Shown here piece by piece: positions 18,518 to 26,996 of a stretch of 64,000 nt of DNA. The first letter of the stretch is position 1; each line of letters opens with the position of its first letter. Source of the DNA: Clostridiales bacterium (GTDB lineage Bacteria; Bacillota; Clostridia; Oscillospirales; CAG-272); assembly GCA_012727435.1 (NCBI GenBank), contig JAAYHB010000010.1, positions 1 through 64,000 on the forward strand, in the 5' to 3' direction. The notes beneath the pieces were generated by a model, which had not been told where the DNA came from, searched no databases, and was given only the letters and a program-made list of their open reading frames with translations. The position numbers and the translations under genes are program-made.

Positions 18518-19453
18518 TTACCGGATGTTTTCCTCAATAAATCTTTTGGCGTTTTTCCAGAAGATTTTTTCGATTATCTCATCGCTGTATCCGGCCTTAG
18601 CCAGCCGGTCGGCGAGTATATCGAGGTCTGTGATGTCCCTGATTCCTTCTGGGAGATCGGCGCCGTCAAAATCGCAGCCCAGCGCGACTGTGTCCTCGCC
18701 GCCGAGCGAGAGATAATGCTCGATGTGGCGGAGGACATCGTCGACATTCGCCCCCTTGCCGGGGGCTAAGTGCGAGCGGCAGAGGCTGATGCCCACAAGC
18801 CCAGAAAGCTCGCGTATCGCCGAAAAATGCCTGTCGCGCAGGTTCCGGCTGTGAGGGTAGACCGAATATGAGTTTGAGTGAGAGGCAATTACAGGTTTGC
18901 TGCAGGTATGTGCTATTTCTATCATCTCGTCGGCAGACCGTTCGGAGGCGTGCGAGACGTCGGGGATGATGCCGAGCTCAAAGCAGCGGAGCATGACCTG
19001 ACGCCCGAAATCAGTAAGTCCCACATCGGTGTTGTGCGAGCCGCCGATGATGGTCTCACCTCCCCAAAGCAGCACCAGCGAGCGGGCGCCCTTCTTGTAT
19101 AGCGTGTCAAGCCGGCTTATATCCCCGGCGAGTATTCTGGCGTCCTCGATGCTGAAAATCGCCGCCGCCCGCCCGCTCTCCCAGACCGCCGGGAGCTCAC
19201 GACCGTCCGAAATTTTGGTTATCCTCTCCTTATTTTCAGCCAGCTCGGCCGAAAAATAACCGTACATCTCATAAAATTTCAGATAGCCTTCTTCATCCGA
19301 TAGTCGCGAATCAATATAAAATGCCGTGAATTGAGCATAATTATCGTATTTTGTGACTTTATCAAGCGAAATGTGAAAATCGTTTTTCGCCAGAATCGCA
19401 TTTTTCCGGTGTATCCGGTTTGCGGTGTCGCAGTGCAGGTCAATAAGCTTCAT
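18518..19453 (-). CDS. Membrane-dipeptidase family (M19) dipeptidase
   Basis: A 311-residue zinc dipeptidase of the renal dipeptidase family. Metal ligands are visible as LIDLHCDTANR at the N-terminus, SIEDARIL with the bridging Glu, DVSHASERS and VIASHSNS, plus ALGCDFDGAD near the C-terminus. It has no signal peptide, as usual in bacteria, so it probably acts in the cytosol on dipeptides, including D-amino acid ones. It lies 38 bases upstream of thrC and 20 bases after yraN in the same operon. Confidence 0.93.
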   Translation of the reverse strand: MKLIDLHCDTANRIHRKNAILAKNDFHISLDKVTKYDNYAQFTAFYIDSRLSDEEGYLKFYEMYGYFSAELAENKERITKISDGRELPAVWESGRAAAIFSIEDARILAGDISRLDTLYKKGARSLVLLWGGETIIGGSHNTDVGLTDFGRQVMLRCFELGIIPDVSHASERSADEMIEIAHTCSKPVIASHSNSYSVYPHSRNLRDRHFSAIRELSGLVGISLCRSHLAPGKGANVDDVLRHIEHYLSLGGEDTVALGCDFDGADLPEGIRDITDLDILADRLAKAGYSDEIIEKIFWKNAKRFIEENIR

Positions 19454-19473
19454 AATTATGTACCCCCGGACAT

Positions 19474-19878
19474 TTATTTGGCTCCGAACGCGTTTTCGAT
19501 ATGCTTTATATCGGCTATTTCTGGCAGGCCGGTTTCTGTGGGCTTGAAATAGACTTCAATGACGTCAAGCCGGACGCGCTTGCCGGGCCTGTGGGTTCGA
19601 AGGTAGCTCTGCGCCGCCGCAACCAGATGTGCCCGTTTTTTATATGTTACCGCCATGCCCGGCCGGCCGAACCTGCCGGGGTTTTTGGGGCAGGCGGTGC
19701 GCGACTTGACCTCGACGAAAAGCAGGCGCTCGTCGTCCTCTGCGATAATGTCAATCTCAAGGCGAGAGCTGCGGTAGTTCATCTCAAGTATCCGGTAGCC
19801 TTTTTTGATAAGATAATCGGCTGCGGCGCGCTCGCCGTGGTGTCCGGATACCGTTGTGCTTATCCCTTTACTTCGCAT
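19474..19878 (-). CDS. YraN/UPF0102 family endonuclease-like protein
   Basis: A 134-residue protein with the YraN restriction-nuclease-like core: GERAAADYLIKKGYRILEMN, then EIDIIAEDD and LLFVEVKSR, which supply the E-D-EVK metal motif. Its cellular role is not established. I place the start at ATG 19878; a TTG two codons upstream is the only alternative. It overlaps the end of rnhB, an arrangement (rnhB-yraN) very common in Firmicutes. Confidence 0.9.
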   Translation of the reverse strand: MRSKGISTTVSGHHGERAAADYLIKKGYRILEMNYRSSRLEIDIIAEDDERLLFVEVKSRTACPKNPGRFGRPGMAVTYKKRAHLVAAAQSYLRTHRPGKRVRLDVIEVYFKPTETGLPEIADIKHIENAFGAK

Positions 19879-20473
19879 CGTCAAGAAACCTGATAAAGCG
19901 CACCCGGTGCTCGGGCGTCGGCCCCAGGCGCAGCAGCGCCTCTACATGGGCTTTCGTGCAGTAGCCCTTATGCTCGGCGATGCCGTAGCCGGGGTATTTG
20001 CGGTCAAGCTCAAGGCAGAGCCGGTCCCGGGTGACCTTGGCGAGTATCGAGGCAGCGGCGATTGAAGGGGAGAGCGAATCGCCGTGCACCACGCACTCGG
20101 CCGGGATATCAAAGCCCCGCGCGACATTTCCGTCTATGAGCGCATAGTCGGGCTTTTGCGAGAGTTTATGTATGGCGCGGCGCATTGCGAGCATAGTCGC
20201 CTCAAGTATATTATATTCGTTTATCTCGTCCACCGTCGCCAGCGCCACCGCATAAGAAATCGCTTTTTTCGCGATAACCGAATATAATTCCTCGCGCCGC
20301 TTTTCGCTCAGCTGCTTTGAATCGTTGAGCCCCGGGATGACAAGGCCGTATGGCAAAATGCAGGCCGCCGCCACCACCGGGCCGCAGAGCGGACCGCGGC
20401 CGGCTTCATCAACCCCGCAGACAAACCGGTATCCACGCTCTGTTGCCCGCGCCTCAAGCGTGTAATCAAGCAT
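19868..20473 (-). CDS. rnhB: Ribonuclease HII
   Basis: A 201-residue enzyme that nicks DNA at embedded ribonucleotides. Catalytic residues are visible: CGVDEAGRGPLCGP (Asp-Glu), YALIDGN (Asp) and the conserved SIAAASILAKVTRDR. LNDSKQLSEKRRE is the substrate-contact segment. Length is normal. It overlaps rbgA by 8 bases upstream and yraN by 11 bases downstream, so the three are translationally linked. Confidence 0.96.
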   Translation of the reverse strand: MLDYTLEARATERGYRFVCGVDEAGRGPLCGPVVAAACILPYGLVIPGLNDSKQLSEKRREELYSVIAKKAISYAVALATVDEINEYNILEATMLAMRRAIHKLSQKPDYALIDGNVARGFDIPAECVVHGDSLSPSIAAASILAKVTRDRLCLELDRKYPGYGIAEHKGYCTKAHVEALLRLGPTPEHRVRFIRFLDDAK

Positions 20474-21341
20474 TTTTGGCCTCTATATAATCAAGCGTAA
20501 TTCTTCCTATTCTCCCCTCACGCAGCTCGTCGAGCAGCATCTCTGCGGTGCGGAGAGTGTCGACCTCGCCGCCGGCGGCAAGATATCCTCGTTTTTTCCC
20601 TATGACTTCGAGGATGGAAAAGTCGCTCATGTTCGAGTAATCCTCAATTTTACCGAGCCTGTAGCGCTCGCAGAGCAGCTCGGGATAATAATTGCGCAGC
20701 CGGGCGATAAGAGCTGTGGCAATTTCCTCGGAGTCAAGCAGGGTATCGCGTATCGCGCCGGTAATTGCCAGATTTTCTCCCACCCGCCGGTCGTTGAATT
20801 TCGGCCAGAGCAAACCCGGCATGTCGAGCAGGTCAAGATCCAGCGGCGTCGATACCCACTGCCTGTCCCGCGTCACCCCCGGGCGGTCCTCGACCTTTGC
20901 TTTCTTTGTTCGGCTGAGCCTGTTAATCAGTGTGGACTTTCCGACATTGGGAATGCCTAGAACCATAGCCCGCAGGGGGCGGCTTATGCCCCGGCGGTTA
21001 TTTTTCTCAAGTGTTTCGACGCAAAGCTCGCGAAGTACCACGGGAATCTGGCCGAGCCCCTGACCGGTGATAAAGTCGGTGGCGATGCAAAACGAATTCT
21101 CACCGGTGTAATCCTTCTGCCAGAGCCCGGTCTGCTCGGGGTCTGCAAGCGAGCATTTGTTGAGAAGTACCAGCACGGGTTTTTTGCCGATGAGGTCTTT
21201 CAACTCGGGGTTTCGCGAGCTGTAGGGTATCCGGGCGTCAAGAATTTCAATCACCGCGTCAACATGCCGGAGATTTTCCTTTATCATCCGGCGGGTTTTG
21301 GCCATATGGCCGGGGAACCACTGTATCTCCTGCGGTGCCAT
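20466..21341 (-). CDS. rbgA: Ribosome biogenesis GTPase RbgA (YlqF)
   Basis: A 291-residue circularly permuted GTPase for late 50S subunit assembly. The N-terminus IQWFPGHMAKTRRMIKE is diagnostic. G motifs occur in permuted order: LLNKCSLAD (G4), then GIPNVGKSTLINRL (G1), then LDMPGLL (G3). The C-terminal domain ends at about residue 285. It lies 19 bases after lepB, and rbgA-rnhB order is conserved in many Firmicutes. Confidence 0.96.
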   Translation of the reverse strand: MAPQEIQWFPGHMAKTRRMIKENLRHVDAVIEILDARIPYSSRNPELKDLIGKKPVLVLLNKCSLADPEQTGLWQKDYTGENSFCIATDFITGQGLGQIPVVLRELCVETLEKNNRRGISRPLRAMVLGIPNVGKSTLINRLSRTKKAKVEDRPGVTRDRQWVSTPLDLDLLDMPGLLWPKFNDRRVGENLAITGAIRDTLLDSEEIATALIARLRNYYPELLCERYRLGKIEDYSNMSDFSILEVIGKKRGYLAAGGEVDTLRTAEMLLDELREGRIGRITLDYIEAKNA

Positions 21342-21360
21342 ACGACGCTCCTGAATTATC

Positions 21361-22017
21361 TTACTTATACACGCTTCCCGCCTTGGAGAGCGGGAACAGC
21401 CTTAAGAGCACCTTGCCGAATACCCGACGCTGGTCAAGCAGTCCGATCGCGGACTCGCGGCTGTCAAGCGAATTGTTCCGGTTGTCGCCCATGACAAAAA
21501 GATACCCTTCGGGGACATAGGTTTCATACACCCCGGACCTATTCCATCTGCCGTTTGAAAGATAAATATAGCCGCTTTCGTCGAGTATGTCGCTCTCGTC
21601 AAAGACATAATCGTCGGACACATAAACCAGCCCGGCGTCATAATCTATTCTGACATATTTGCCGGCGGTGGCAATCACGCGCTTGACTATCGGTTTGTTC
21701 AGGTTGGGATCCGGGCTGCCGGTCAGGTGGAAGACTATTATATCACCCTGCGCCGGTTTGTAGTTGAGATTCGAGACAAGCAGAATCTCTTTATCATGGA
21801 GTGTCTGCTCCATCGAGGGGCCGTCGACGCTGCAAAGCCTTATAATAAAGGTGAATACAAGAATAACCGCGCAGACCGAATAGACAAAAATCTCGACATA
21901 ATCAAAGAGCTCCGAGGCAAACGAGGTCTTTTTCTTCAGGTTTGGGGTGCTCTCAGGGACCTGTGTGCCCGGAGATTCGGGGTTGACGCTCCCGCCGCCT
22001 TCATTGTTTATTTCCAT
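21361..22017 (-). CDS. lepB: Signal peptidase I
   Basis: A 218-residue membrane protease that removes signal peptides from exported proteins. A cytosolic N-terminus of about 40 polar residues precedes one membrane segment (about 42-62). The catalytic dyad is S68 in VDGPSMEQTL and K112 in IVKRVIATAG; box E reads VMGDNRNNSLDSR. It is Gram-positive-type in length and topology. Only 4 bases separate it from apgM upstream, so it is co-transcribed. Confidence 0.96.
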   Translation of the reverse strand: MEINNEGGGSVNPESPGTQVPESTPNLKKKTSFASELFDYVEIFVYSVCAVILVFTFIIRLCSVDGPSMEQTLHDKEILLVSNLNYKPAQGDIIVFHLTGSPDPNLNKPIVKRVIATAGKYVRIDYDAGLVYVSDDYVFDESDILDESGYIYLSNGRWNRSGVYETYVPEGYLFVMGDNRNNSLDSRESAIGLLDQRRVFGKVLLRLFPLSKAGSVYK

Positions 22018-22021
22018 TGCC

Positions 22022-23236
22022 TTACCTCTTTTTTATTACTAAGTCGAGCAGATGATGGCCTTCTGGTATATACAGGCCGGTCTGTCTTGCCGTAGCTTCA
22101 GTGAAAGACGGCACGCCGTTTGCATTTTCCGCGGAGGAATAAAGAAAGAAGGGAACCGGCTCCCGGGAATGGGTGCGGGTCTCAATCGGCGTGGGATGGT
22201 CGGGGAGGACGAGAATTTTATATTCGTCCCCGTAGGACTGCAGGTATTCGTAAACCGGGCGGAGCACCATCTCGTCGATCATTTCGATTGATTTGACCTT
22301 GTTTTCAATCTCGGCGCGGTGGCCGCATTCGTCGGGGGCCTCGATGTGGATATATACAAAATCGTAGCCGTCGCGGAACGCCCCAATTGCGGCTTCGGCC
22401 TTACCCCTGAAATTAGTGTGAATGTTGCCGGTCGCACCCGGCACGCTGATAGGCGTCATACCGGCGCAGAGACCGATGCCTTTGATAAGGTCGACGGCCG
22501 AGATGACCGCGGCCCTGACCTTCCACTTTTCGGTGAATGACGGCAGCTGCGGCTTTTTGCCGGGGCTCCAGAGCCATGCCGAGTTTGCGGGCTTAAGCCC
22601 GCGCGCGCGTCGGCTGCGGTTTACCGGGTGGTCGGCAAGTATTTCATAGCTCTGTTTCATCAGCTCAAGGAACTGCCCGCCGCCGTTTTCCTTTTGGGGG
22701 AGATATTCCCTGATTTTGCGTCCTATGATGTCGTGCGGGCGCATGAAGTCGTATTTGTCGTTGCCGCCCTTGATGATGAGGCAATGCCGGTAGCTCACTC
22801 CGGTGTAAAACTTCATTGTGGAGCTGCCGAGCTTTTTGTCGAGCTCTTTTATCAGTATGTCGGCTTCTTCGGTTGTGATTTCATCGGCACTGTGGTCGAG
22901 CATGATTTTGGCTTCATATTCACCCTCGTCGCTGAGCGTGATGAGGTTGCACCTGTAGGCGGTGTCCTCGGGGGCCATTTCAATTCCCATGCTGGCGGCC
23001 TCAAGCGGCGAGCGGCCGCGCGAATATATCGCCGGGTCAAATGAAAGTATCGACATGTTAGCCGTGTCGCTTTCGGGTACCATTCCGTCCGGCACGTTGA
23101 GGACGGTACCGACTATCGACATCTGTGCCAGCCTGTCCATACAGGGCTTTTTGGCTGCTTCCATCGGGGTTTTGTTGTCGAGCTCAGGCAACGGCCGGTC
23201 GGCCATGCCATCCGGGACGAGTGTCAGGTATTCCAT
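22022..23236 (-). CDS. ApgM-family phosphotransferase: independent phosphoglycerate mutase or proposed homoserine kinase
   Basis: A 404-residue member of the archaeal-type cofactor-independent phosphoglycerate mutase family (alkaline phosphatase superfamily). Seen: YLTLVPDGMADRP at the start with the first metal Asp, PESDTANMSILSFDP with the nucleophilic Ser region, IEAPDECGHRAE and LPDHPTPIETRTHS with metal ligands. A bacterial subgroup of this family (TIGR02535) is proposed to be homoserine kinase. Being first in an operon that ends with thrC, that role is quite plausible here; glycolytic mutase activity is the alternative. The start at 23236 is supported by CGGAGA and by homology; the longer frame lacks both. 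Confidence 0.88.
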   Translation of the reverse strand: MEYLTLVPDGMADRPLPELDNKTPMEAAKKPCMDRLAQMSIVGTVLNVPDGMVPESDTANMSILSFDPAIYSRGRSPLEAASMGIEMAPEDTAYRCNLITLSDEGEYEAKIMLDHSADEITTEEADILIKELDKKLGSSTMKFYTGVSYRHCLIIKGGNDKYDFMRPHDIIGRKIREYLPQKENGGGQFLELMKQSYEILADHPVNRSRRARGLKPANSAWLWSPGKKPQLPSFTEKWKVRAAVISAVDLIKGIGLCAGMTPISVPGATGNIHTNFRGKAEAAIGAFRDGYDFVYIHIEAPDECGHRAEIENKVKSIEMIDEMVLRPVYEYLQSYGDEYKILVLPDHPTPIETRTHSREPVPFFLYSSAENANGVPSFTEATARQTGLYIPEGHHLLDLVIKKR

Positions 23237-23325
23237 AGATTCTCCGGGATTTTGTTGCGGCCGGGATTCTGAAAACATGATCCCGCGGTCGGATTCAGGC
23301 CGCAAATGCCGCCGATTTTCATTTC

Positions 23326-23354
23326 ATTATAGCACACAGCCGGCAAAACATCAA
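23326..23354 (-). promoter_or_regulatory. Sigma-A promoter of the apgM-to-thrC operon
   Basis: On the minus strand, -35 TTGATG (23349-23354), 17-base spacer, -10 TATAAT (23326-23331). The leader of about 85 bases contains a small GGGAT/ATCCC hairpin. No riboswitch or threonine leader peptide was recognised. Confidence 0.75.
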
Positions 23355-23388
23355 TAGAATATGCCAACATTTTACCTTTATCCGGCAC

Positions 23389-23417
23389 TTGCGTTATTTG
23401 TTTAAATGTGATAAAAT
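23389..23417 (+). promoter_or_regulatory. Probable promoter of the downstream membrane-anchored protein gene
   Basis: -35 TTGCGT (23389-23394), 17-base spacer, -10 TAAAAT (23412-23417), 36 bases upstream of the ATG; divergent from the apgM promoter. Confidence 0.6.
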
Positions 23418-23453
23418 TGAAATGCAAAGTTATTTTGAGAAGAGGGCGGAGAC

Positions 23454-24140
23454 ATGCCTGATAATGAAAAACAAATAATCCCGCCCGAAATCAAGCGGCG
23501 CGGGGGAAGGGAAGAGACCAGAAAATTAAAGAGGATAATCCTCTGCTGCTTTGCGGCAATGCTGCTTTTTGTCATTTTGTATTTCTCTGCCGCCCCCCTG
23601 ATAAATATGATTGCCAAAATGCTGGAAGAGCGCGACAAGGACGTGTATAACCCGACCAGGCAGACCATAATATTCCACACGCCTGACTACAACGAGAACA
23701 TATACGACGACGAGTATTACATGGGGCTTGACCGGAGCATATACTACCGAGAACTCGATACCGGTGTGACGGTTGCAATCGAGGCCGAGGACTACGACTC
23801 ATACGATGAAAGCGTGCGTTTCATGGTGGATTTTGTCAACTATATCATCGCGGGGGACGCCGAGTCATACAACGCCTGCTTTGAGGAGGCATATTTTGAA
23901 GTTGAAGGAAATGATGAAAAAGAAGCCTTCACAATGCAGAAACTCTACAATATCCTGATAACGAAAATATCGGAAACCAAAGACGGCTACCTTTTCACGC
24001 TTGAATATATGATAAAAGATAATAACGGAACCTTCAGAACCGACATCGGCAGCGACGCCTCAAGAAAGCAGTATATCACACTTACCGATAAAACCGGGAA
24101 ACTCTTGATTGAGAAAATCGAATATGCAACCATGAAGTAA
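23454..24140 (+). CDS. Single-pass membrane protein, function unknown
   Basis: A 228-residue protein not recognised as a named family. A basic N-terminus (about residues 14-28, rich in Lys/Arg) precedes one hydrophobic helix (about 29-52, ILCCFAAMLLFVILYFSAAP), giving a probable N-in, C-out anchor. The remaining 170 residues are acidic and tyrosine rich (IYDDEYYMGLDRSIYYREL) and look like a folded extracytoplasmic domain with alternating strands near the C-terminus (KQYITLTDKTGKLLIEKIE). GGGCGGAG precedes the ATG. It is probably monocistronic. Confidence 0.8.
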   Translation: MPDNEKQIIPPEIKRRGGREETRKLKRIILCCFAAMLLFVILYFSAAPLINMIAKMLEERDKDVYNPTRQTIIFHTPDYNENIYDDEYYMGLDRSIYYRELDTGVTVAIEAEDYDSYDESVRFMVDFVNYIIAGDAESYNACFEEAYFEVEGNDEKEAFTMQKLYNILITKISETKDGYLFTLEYMIKDNNGTFRTDIGSDASRKQYITLTDKTGKLLIEKIEYATMK

Positions 24141-24145
24141 TGTTT

Positions 24146-24162
24146 TCGGCGCTGCCCCCGGA
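24146..24162 (+). repeat. Interspersed palindromic repeat, truncated copy 3
   Basis: Only the GCGCTGCCCCCGG part of the first hairpin remains, starting 6 bases after the stop of the membrane protein gene, the same place as full copies. Confidence 0.5.
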
Positions 24163-24217
24163 TAGTTAATAGAAACCACTACATTCTAATGTCTAATATC
24201 TGTTGTATGATAACAAA

Positions 24218-24242
24218 AACGGCCCGGCTGCCCGGTGCCGTT
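24218..24242 (-). terminator. Terminator downstream of the 24338-24760 gene
   Basis: Stem AACGGC (24218-24223) / GCCGTT (24237-24242) extended by CCGG/CCGG; on the minus strand it is followed by TTTTGTTATC, as in a rho-independent terminator. Confidence 0.7.
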
Positions 24243-24337
24243 ATGATATGAATTTTGTATAATTGATATTAGGAAATCTGATATTGGAAAAGGGAAACAA
24301 CTTCGATATTTTGTACAACAAGGCAAGAAAACCTGAT

Positions 24338-24760
24338 TTACTGCAGATTATCAACAATCCTGTGCGCCCATTCGATTATCGTCTTTTTCTCCTCATCGCT
24401 GAGTTTCGACAGGAAGGGCAGCCCGCCCTTGACGAACAGCACGTCGTCTATCAGGTTGGTTCCGGCCTGTCTGACCATATCCTTTATGTACTTGGCGCCT
24501 TTCTCGTTGCCGTCAATAATGAGGGCGACATTCTGAGCCCTCTGCTTGTTAAGCCCGTTGCAGAAGAGTCTCAGCTGGTCTTCGGGTTCTTCCTTGATTG
24601 AGATGCAGAGGATTACTATTCTTTCCTTGTCGCAGGAATAGGCCGGGGGGATGACGTCCACTGCATTCATGGTAAGTTCGAATTCGTTCTTAATCAAATT
24701 TGCGATTGTCCTCATTTTGGCCTTGTTGGACCAGTAGAGCACCCTCATTTTTATTGCCAT
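24338..24760 (-). CDS. Hypothetical protein with a flavodoxin-like alpha/beta pattern
   Basis: A 140-residue soluble protein. The start MRVLYWSNKAKMRTIANLI resembles the phosphate-loop strand and helix of flavodoxin-like folds, and alternating strands follow (IVILCISIKEE, NVALIIDGN, LIDDVLFVKGG) ending in an amphipathic helix. FMN binding cannot be asserted: the usual T/S-rich loop is not clear. GGGAGGAAG precedes the ATG. TTTTGTATAA-type motifs lie on both sides of the gene. Confidence 0.7.
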   Translation of the reverse strand: MAIKMRVLYWSNKAKMRTIANLIKNEFELTMNAVDVIPPAYSCDKERIVILCISIKEEPEDQLRLFCNGLNKQRAQNVALIIDGNEKGAKYIKDMVRQAGTNLIDDVLFVKGGLPFLSKLSDEEKKTIIEWAHRIVDNLQ

Positions 24761-24918
24761 AGTGCTTCCTCCCGTAATATGTTTTTATACATTTTTTTTA
24801 TGTCTGATTGTATAATATCTACAATAACCGCGGCCACCGTGTTCTTTTTCTGTCGCTGGCATTTTGATATTGAAAGCCTTCTATTATAAACCTGTGACTT
24901 TATAAAAGCCTCCCTATG

Positions 24919-24944
24919 TTATACAAAATTTGCATTTTGTATAA
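24919..24944. promoter_or_regulatory. Perfect 26-base inverted repeat, possible operator
   Basis: Arms TTATACAAAA (24919-24928) and TTTTGTATAA (24935-24944) around TTTGCA. It lies between spoIIID and the divergently placed upstream region of the 24338-24760 gene. Related half-sites occur at 24253-24262, 24309-24318 and 24808-24816. Confidence 0.5.
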
Positions 24945-24989
24945 TTATATCGCACTCAGCTTGCAGTTCCCTCTATAAGCCGAAAGACA

Positions 24990-25295
24990 CTATTGCGCCT
25001 GACTTTGTGACCTGCCGCTTGTGTTGCCGGTGTCCTTTCCGGACATTGCCGAATATTTTTTCCTGGTCGCCTCGCCGCCCCGGATATGTCTTTCGCGTTT
25101 ATTTGTTTCTAGCACCTTTTTAACCTCAAAATACAAAGGCTTGTTTATCTGACGCAGAGTCTGGGTTACGTCTTTATGTACCGTGCTTTTGCTGATTCCG
25201 AATTTCTTTGCGGCGCTCCTTACCGTCGCGTTGTTTTCTATCATGTATGCGGCAATCTGAACGCATCTCTCCTTGTTCCCGGATATGTACATCAT
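24990..25295 (-). CDS. spoIIID: Sporulation transcription factor SpoIIID
   Basis: A 101-residue DNA-binding protein that switches mother-cell gene expression during the sigma-E stage of sporulation. The HTH occupies about residues 23-45 (ATVRSAAKKFGISKSTVHKD), followed by the conserved basic segment RERHIRGGEATRKKY that contacts DNA. The C-terminal tail is Ser/Gly/Gln rich and variable. I choose the ATG at 25295 because GGGAG lies before it and homology begins there; the upstream 36 codons of the open frame do not resemble the family. Its presence is good evidence for a spore former. Confidence 0.95.
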   Translation of the reverse strand: MMYISGNKERCVQIAAYMIENNATVRSAAKKFGISKSTVHKDVTQTLRQINKPLYFEVKKVLETNKRERHIRGGEATRKKYSAMSGKDTGNTSGRSQSQAQ

Positions 25296-25473
25296 AATAT
25301 TACTCCCGTGCCGCACAGAGCGGCAAAAATAATATTTGATAGAAGCAAATGAGGATGTCTTAAGGCAATGCCCGCGCTGCAGTTGCCGGGTACAAGTCCT
25401 CACTTAATCTTATGACTAAAAGCGAACAAATATTATATGCCTGCTCAATAATTCAACAAAGGAAATCCACAAA

Positions 25474-26253
25474 ATGGAAAATGTAATAAATAATTATACT
25501 AAATCCCCGCTCCCCGTGGTGGTCGAAGGCATGACCTCGGTTTCTGCCCTGATAAACTCTGTTTTATCAGGTAAAAATACCCGCAGGATTCTGCAGGTGC
25601 TCGTCTCAAACGAAGCCATAAAAAGCAAGCGGCGCGAGACAGCCTTTCTGCGTGCAAAAGCCGGGGTTCTGGGTTATTGCTTTTCGGTGGTTCCTGTCGG
25701 AGAAATAGATGGACTTGCAGAGGGTAAAACTCACGGCGGCATTATCGCTCTCTGCACCGAAAGGCATCTCCCCGCCCTCGTAGCCGAAAATCTTCCGGAG
25801 CTTGGCTTTTTCGTTTTGCTTGAAGGGATTGAAGATCCGTTTAATTTCGGTTACACCGTGCGGTCGCTCTACGCTGCCGGGGCTGACGGAATAGTGCTCG
25901 GCAGGCGGAACTGGATGTCCGCGGCCTCGACCGTCATCCGCGCTTCTGCCGGGACAACCGAGCTTATCGACATGTACGAGGAGGATCCCGTAAAAGCCGT
26001 GAACATATTTAAGTCGCGCGGGTACAGAATCATTTCGGCGGGTATCAGAGACTCGGTGTCACTCTACGAGGCCGACCTGAGGCTGCCGCTGCTGCTCATT
26101 ATCGGAGGCGAGAAGCGCGGGATATCAAGGCGGCTGCTCGAGTTGTCCGACCAGATTGTGCGGATTGACTACGGACGCAAGTTCATGGGCTCACTCACCA
26201 CCTCTGCGGCCGCGGCGGTCTTTGCCTTTGAGATTATGCGCCGGGGGCGCTGA
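25474..26253 (+). CDS. TrmH/SpoU-family RNA 2'-O-methyltransferase
   Basis: A 259-residue SPOUT methyltransferase acting on rRNA or tRNA. The three family motifs are visible: DPFNFGYTVRSLYAAGADG (motif 1, with Asn for RNA), LLLIIGGEKRGISRRLL (motif 2) and MGSLTTSAAAAVFAFEIMR (motif 3, knot). The N-terminal region (about 1-100) resembles a substrate-binding domain (THGGIIALC). Motif 3 has Thr-Thr where many relatives have Asn-Val, so the exact target is uncertain. AAAGGAA precedes the ATG. Confidence 0.9.
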   Translation: MENVINNYTKSPLPVVVEGMTSVSALINSVLSGKNTRRILQVLVSNEAIKSKRRETAFLRAKAGVLGYCFSVVPVGEIDGLAEGKTHGGIIALCTERHLPALVAENLPELGFFVLLEGIEDPFNFGYTVRSLYAAGADGIVLGRRNWMSAASTVIRASAGTTELIDMYEEDPVKAVNIFKSRGYRIISAGIRDSVSLYEADLRLPLLLIIGGEKRGISRRLLELSDQIVRIDYGRKFMGSLTTSAAAAVFAFEIMRRGR

Positions 26254-26341
26254 CTTTTCATATCTTCGTGCCTGCCGCACGGATAATTTCAGCCTTGTCC
26301 TCATATCATTTAGTAAGATAAAAAAAGCGAGGACAAATGGC

Positions 26342-26983
26342 ATGGACACGGCAGGCGGAATTGATATTGAGAGGCTCAGGCAGCTCAACCGTCCCGGATA
26401 TGCCCGGACAAGGCTGACTGTGATTTATACGATCCTTTTTGCTTTTGCCGCCTGCCTCGGTGCGCTTCTCAATCTTTTTTTCATTGACAGCCTGCCGGAA
26501 GTGATGGCAGCCCGAATCAGCGCAATGTTCCTCCCGCCGCCGGCCGGCTCGCTCTCAACCGGGCTTATCTACGATATAATTTATAATTCGGTTGACATCT
26601 TTAAAATATCGTTTATAATATTAATAGCAGGATTTACTTATATATCGGGGCTTATCGACCGCATTATTCTGCTGTTTTCGGGCGTGTTCTACGGTCTGTC
26701 ATCCTCAATATGCATTGACCTGTTGCACGCGCAGCAAGCCGGGAGCGGAAGACTTCTTGTGACGGTTTTGTTTCTTGTCCGGATGCTTGTTTTGTTCTCG
26801 GTTATTATCTCGGGCGGGGTTTTATCCGAGCTGTACTCAAACCGCTGGAGATATTACAGAAATACCTATTCCCTGCTGAAATCCTGGTATTTCTGGAAGT
26901 ACAACCTGACTTTTTTGATTTTATTCGGCTATGTGATACTGGCCGATTTCGGATACAGATTTCTGCTAAACATGATTTTGTAA
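26342..26983 (+). CDS. Polytopic membrane protein, function unknown
   Basis: A 213-residue protein with about five hydrophobic helices: near 27-47 (VIYTILFAFAACLGALLNLF), 84-105, 107-125, 140-165 and 187-205. A SpoIIM-like role is conceivable from size and topology but I see no diagnostic motif. The ATG at 26342 has GAGGA 8 bases upstream; the frame extends further upstream but overlaps the methyltransferase. It is followed 13 bases later by another membrane protein gene and probably shares its transcript. Confidence 0.75.
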   Translation: MDTAGGIDIERLRQLNRPGYARTRLTVIYTILFAFAACLGALLNLFFIDSLPEVMAARISAMFLPPPAGSLSTGLIYDIIYNSVDIFKISFIILIAGFTYISGLIDRIILLFSGVFYGLSSSICIDLLHAQQAGSGRLLVTVLFLVRMLVLFSVIISGGVLSELYSNRWRYYRNTYSLLKSWYFWKYNLTFLILFGYVILADFGYRFLLNMIL

Positions 26984-26996
26984 AGGATTACCTGAC

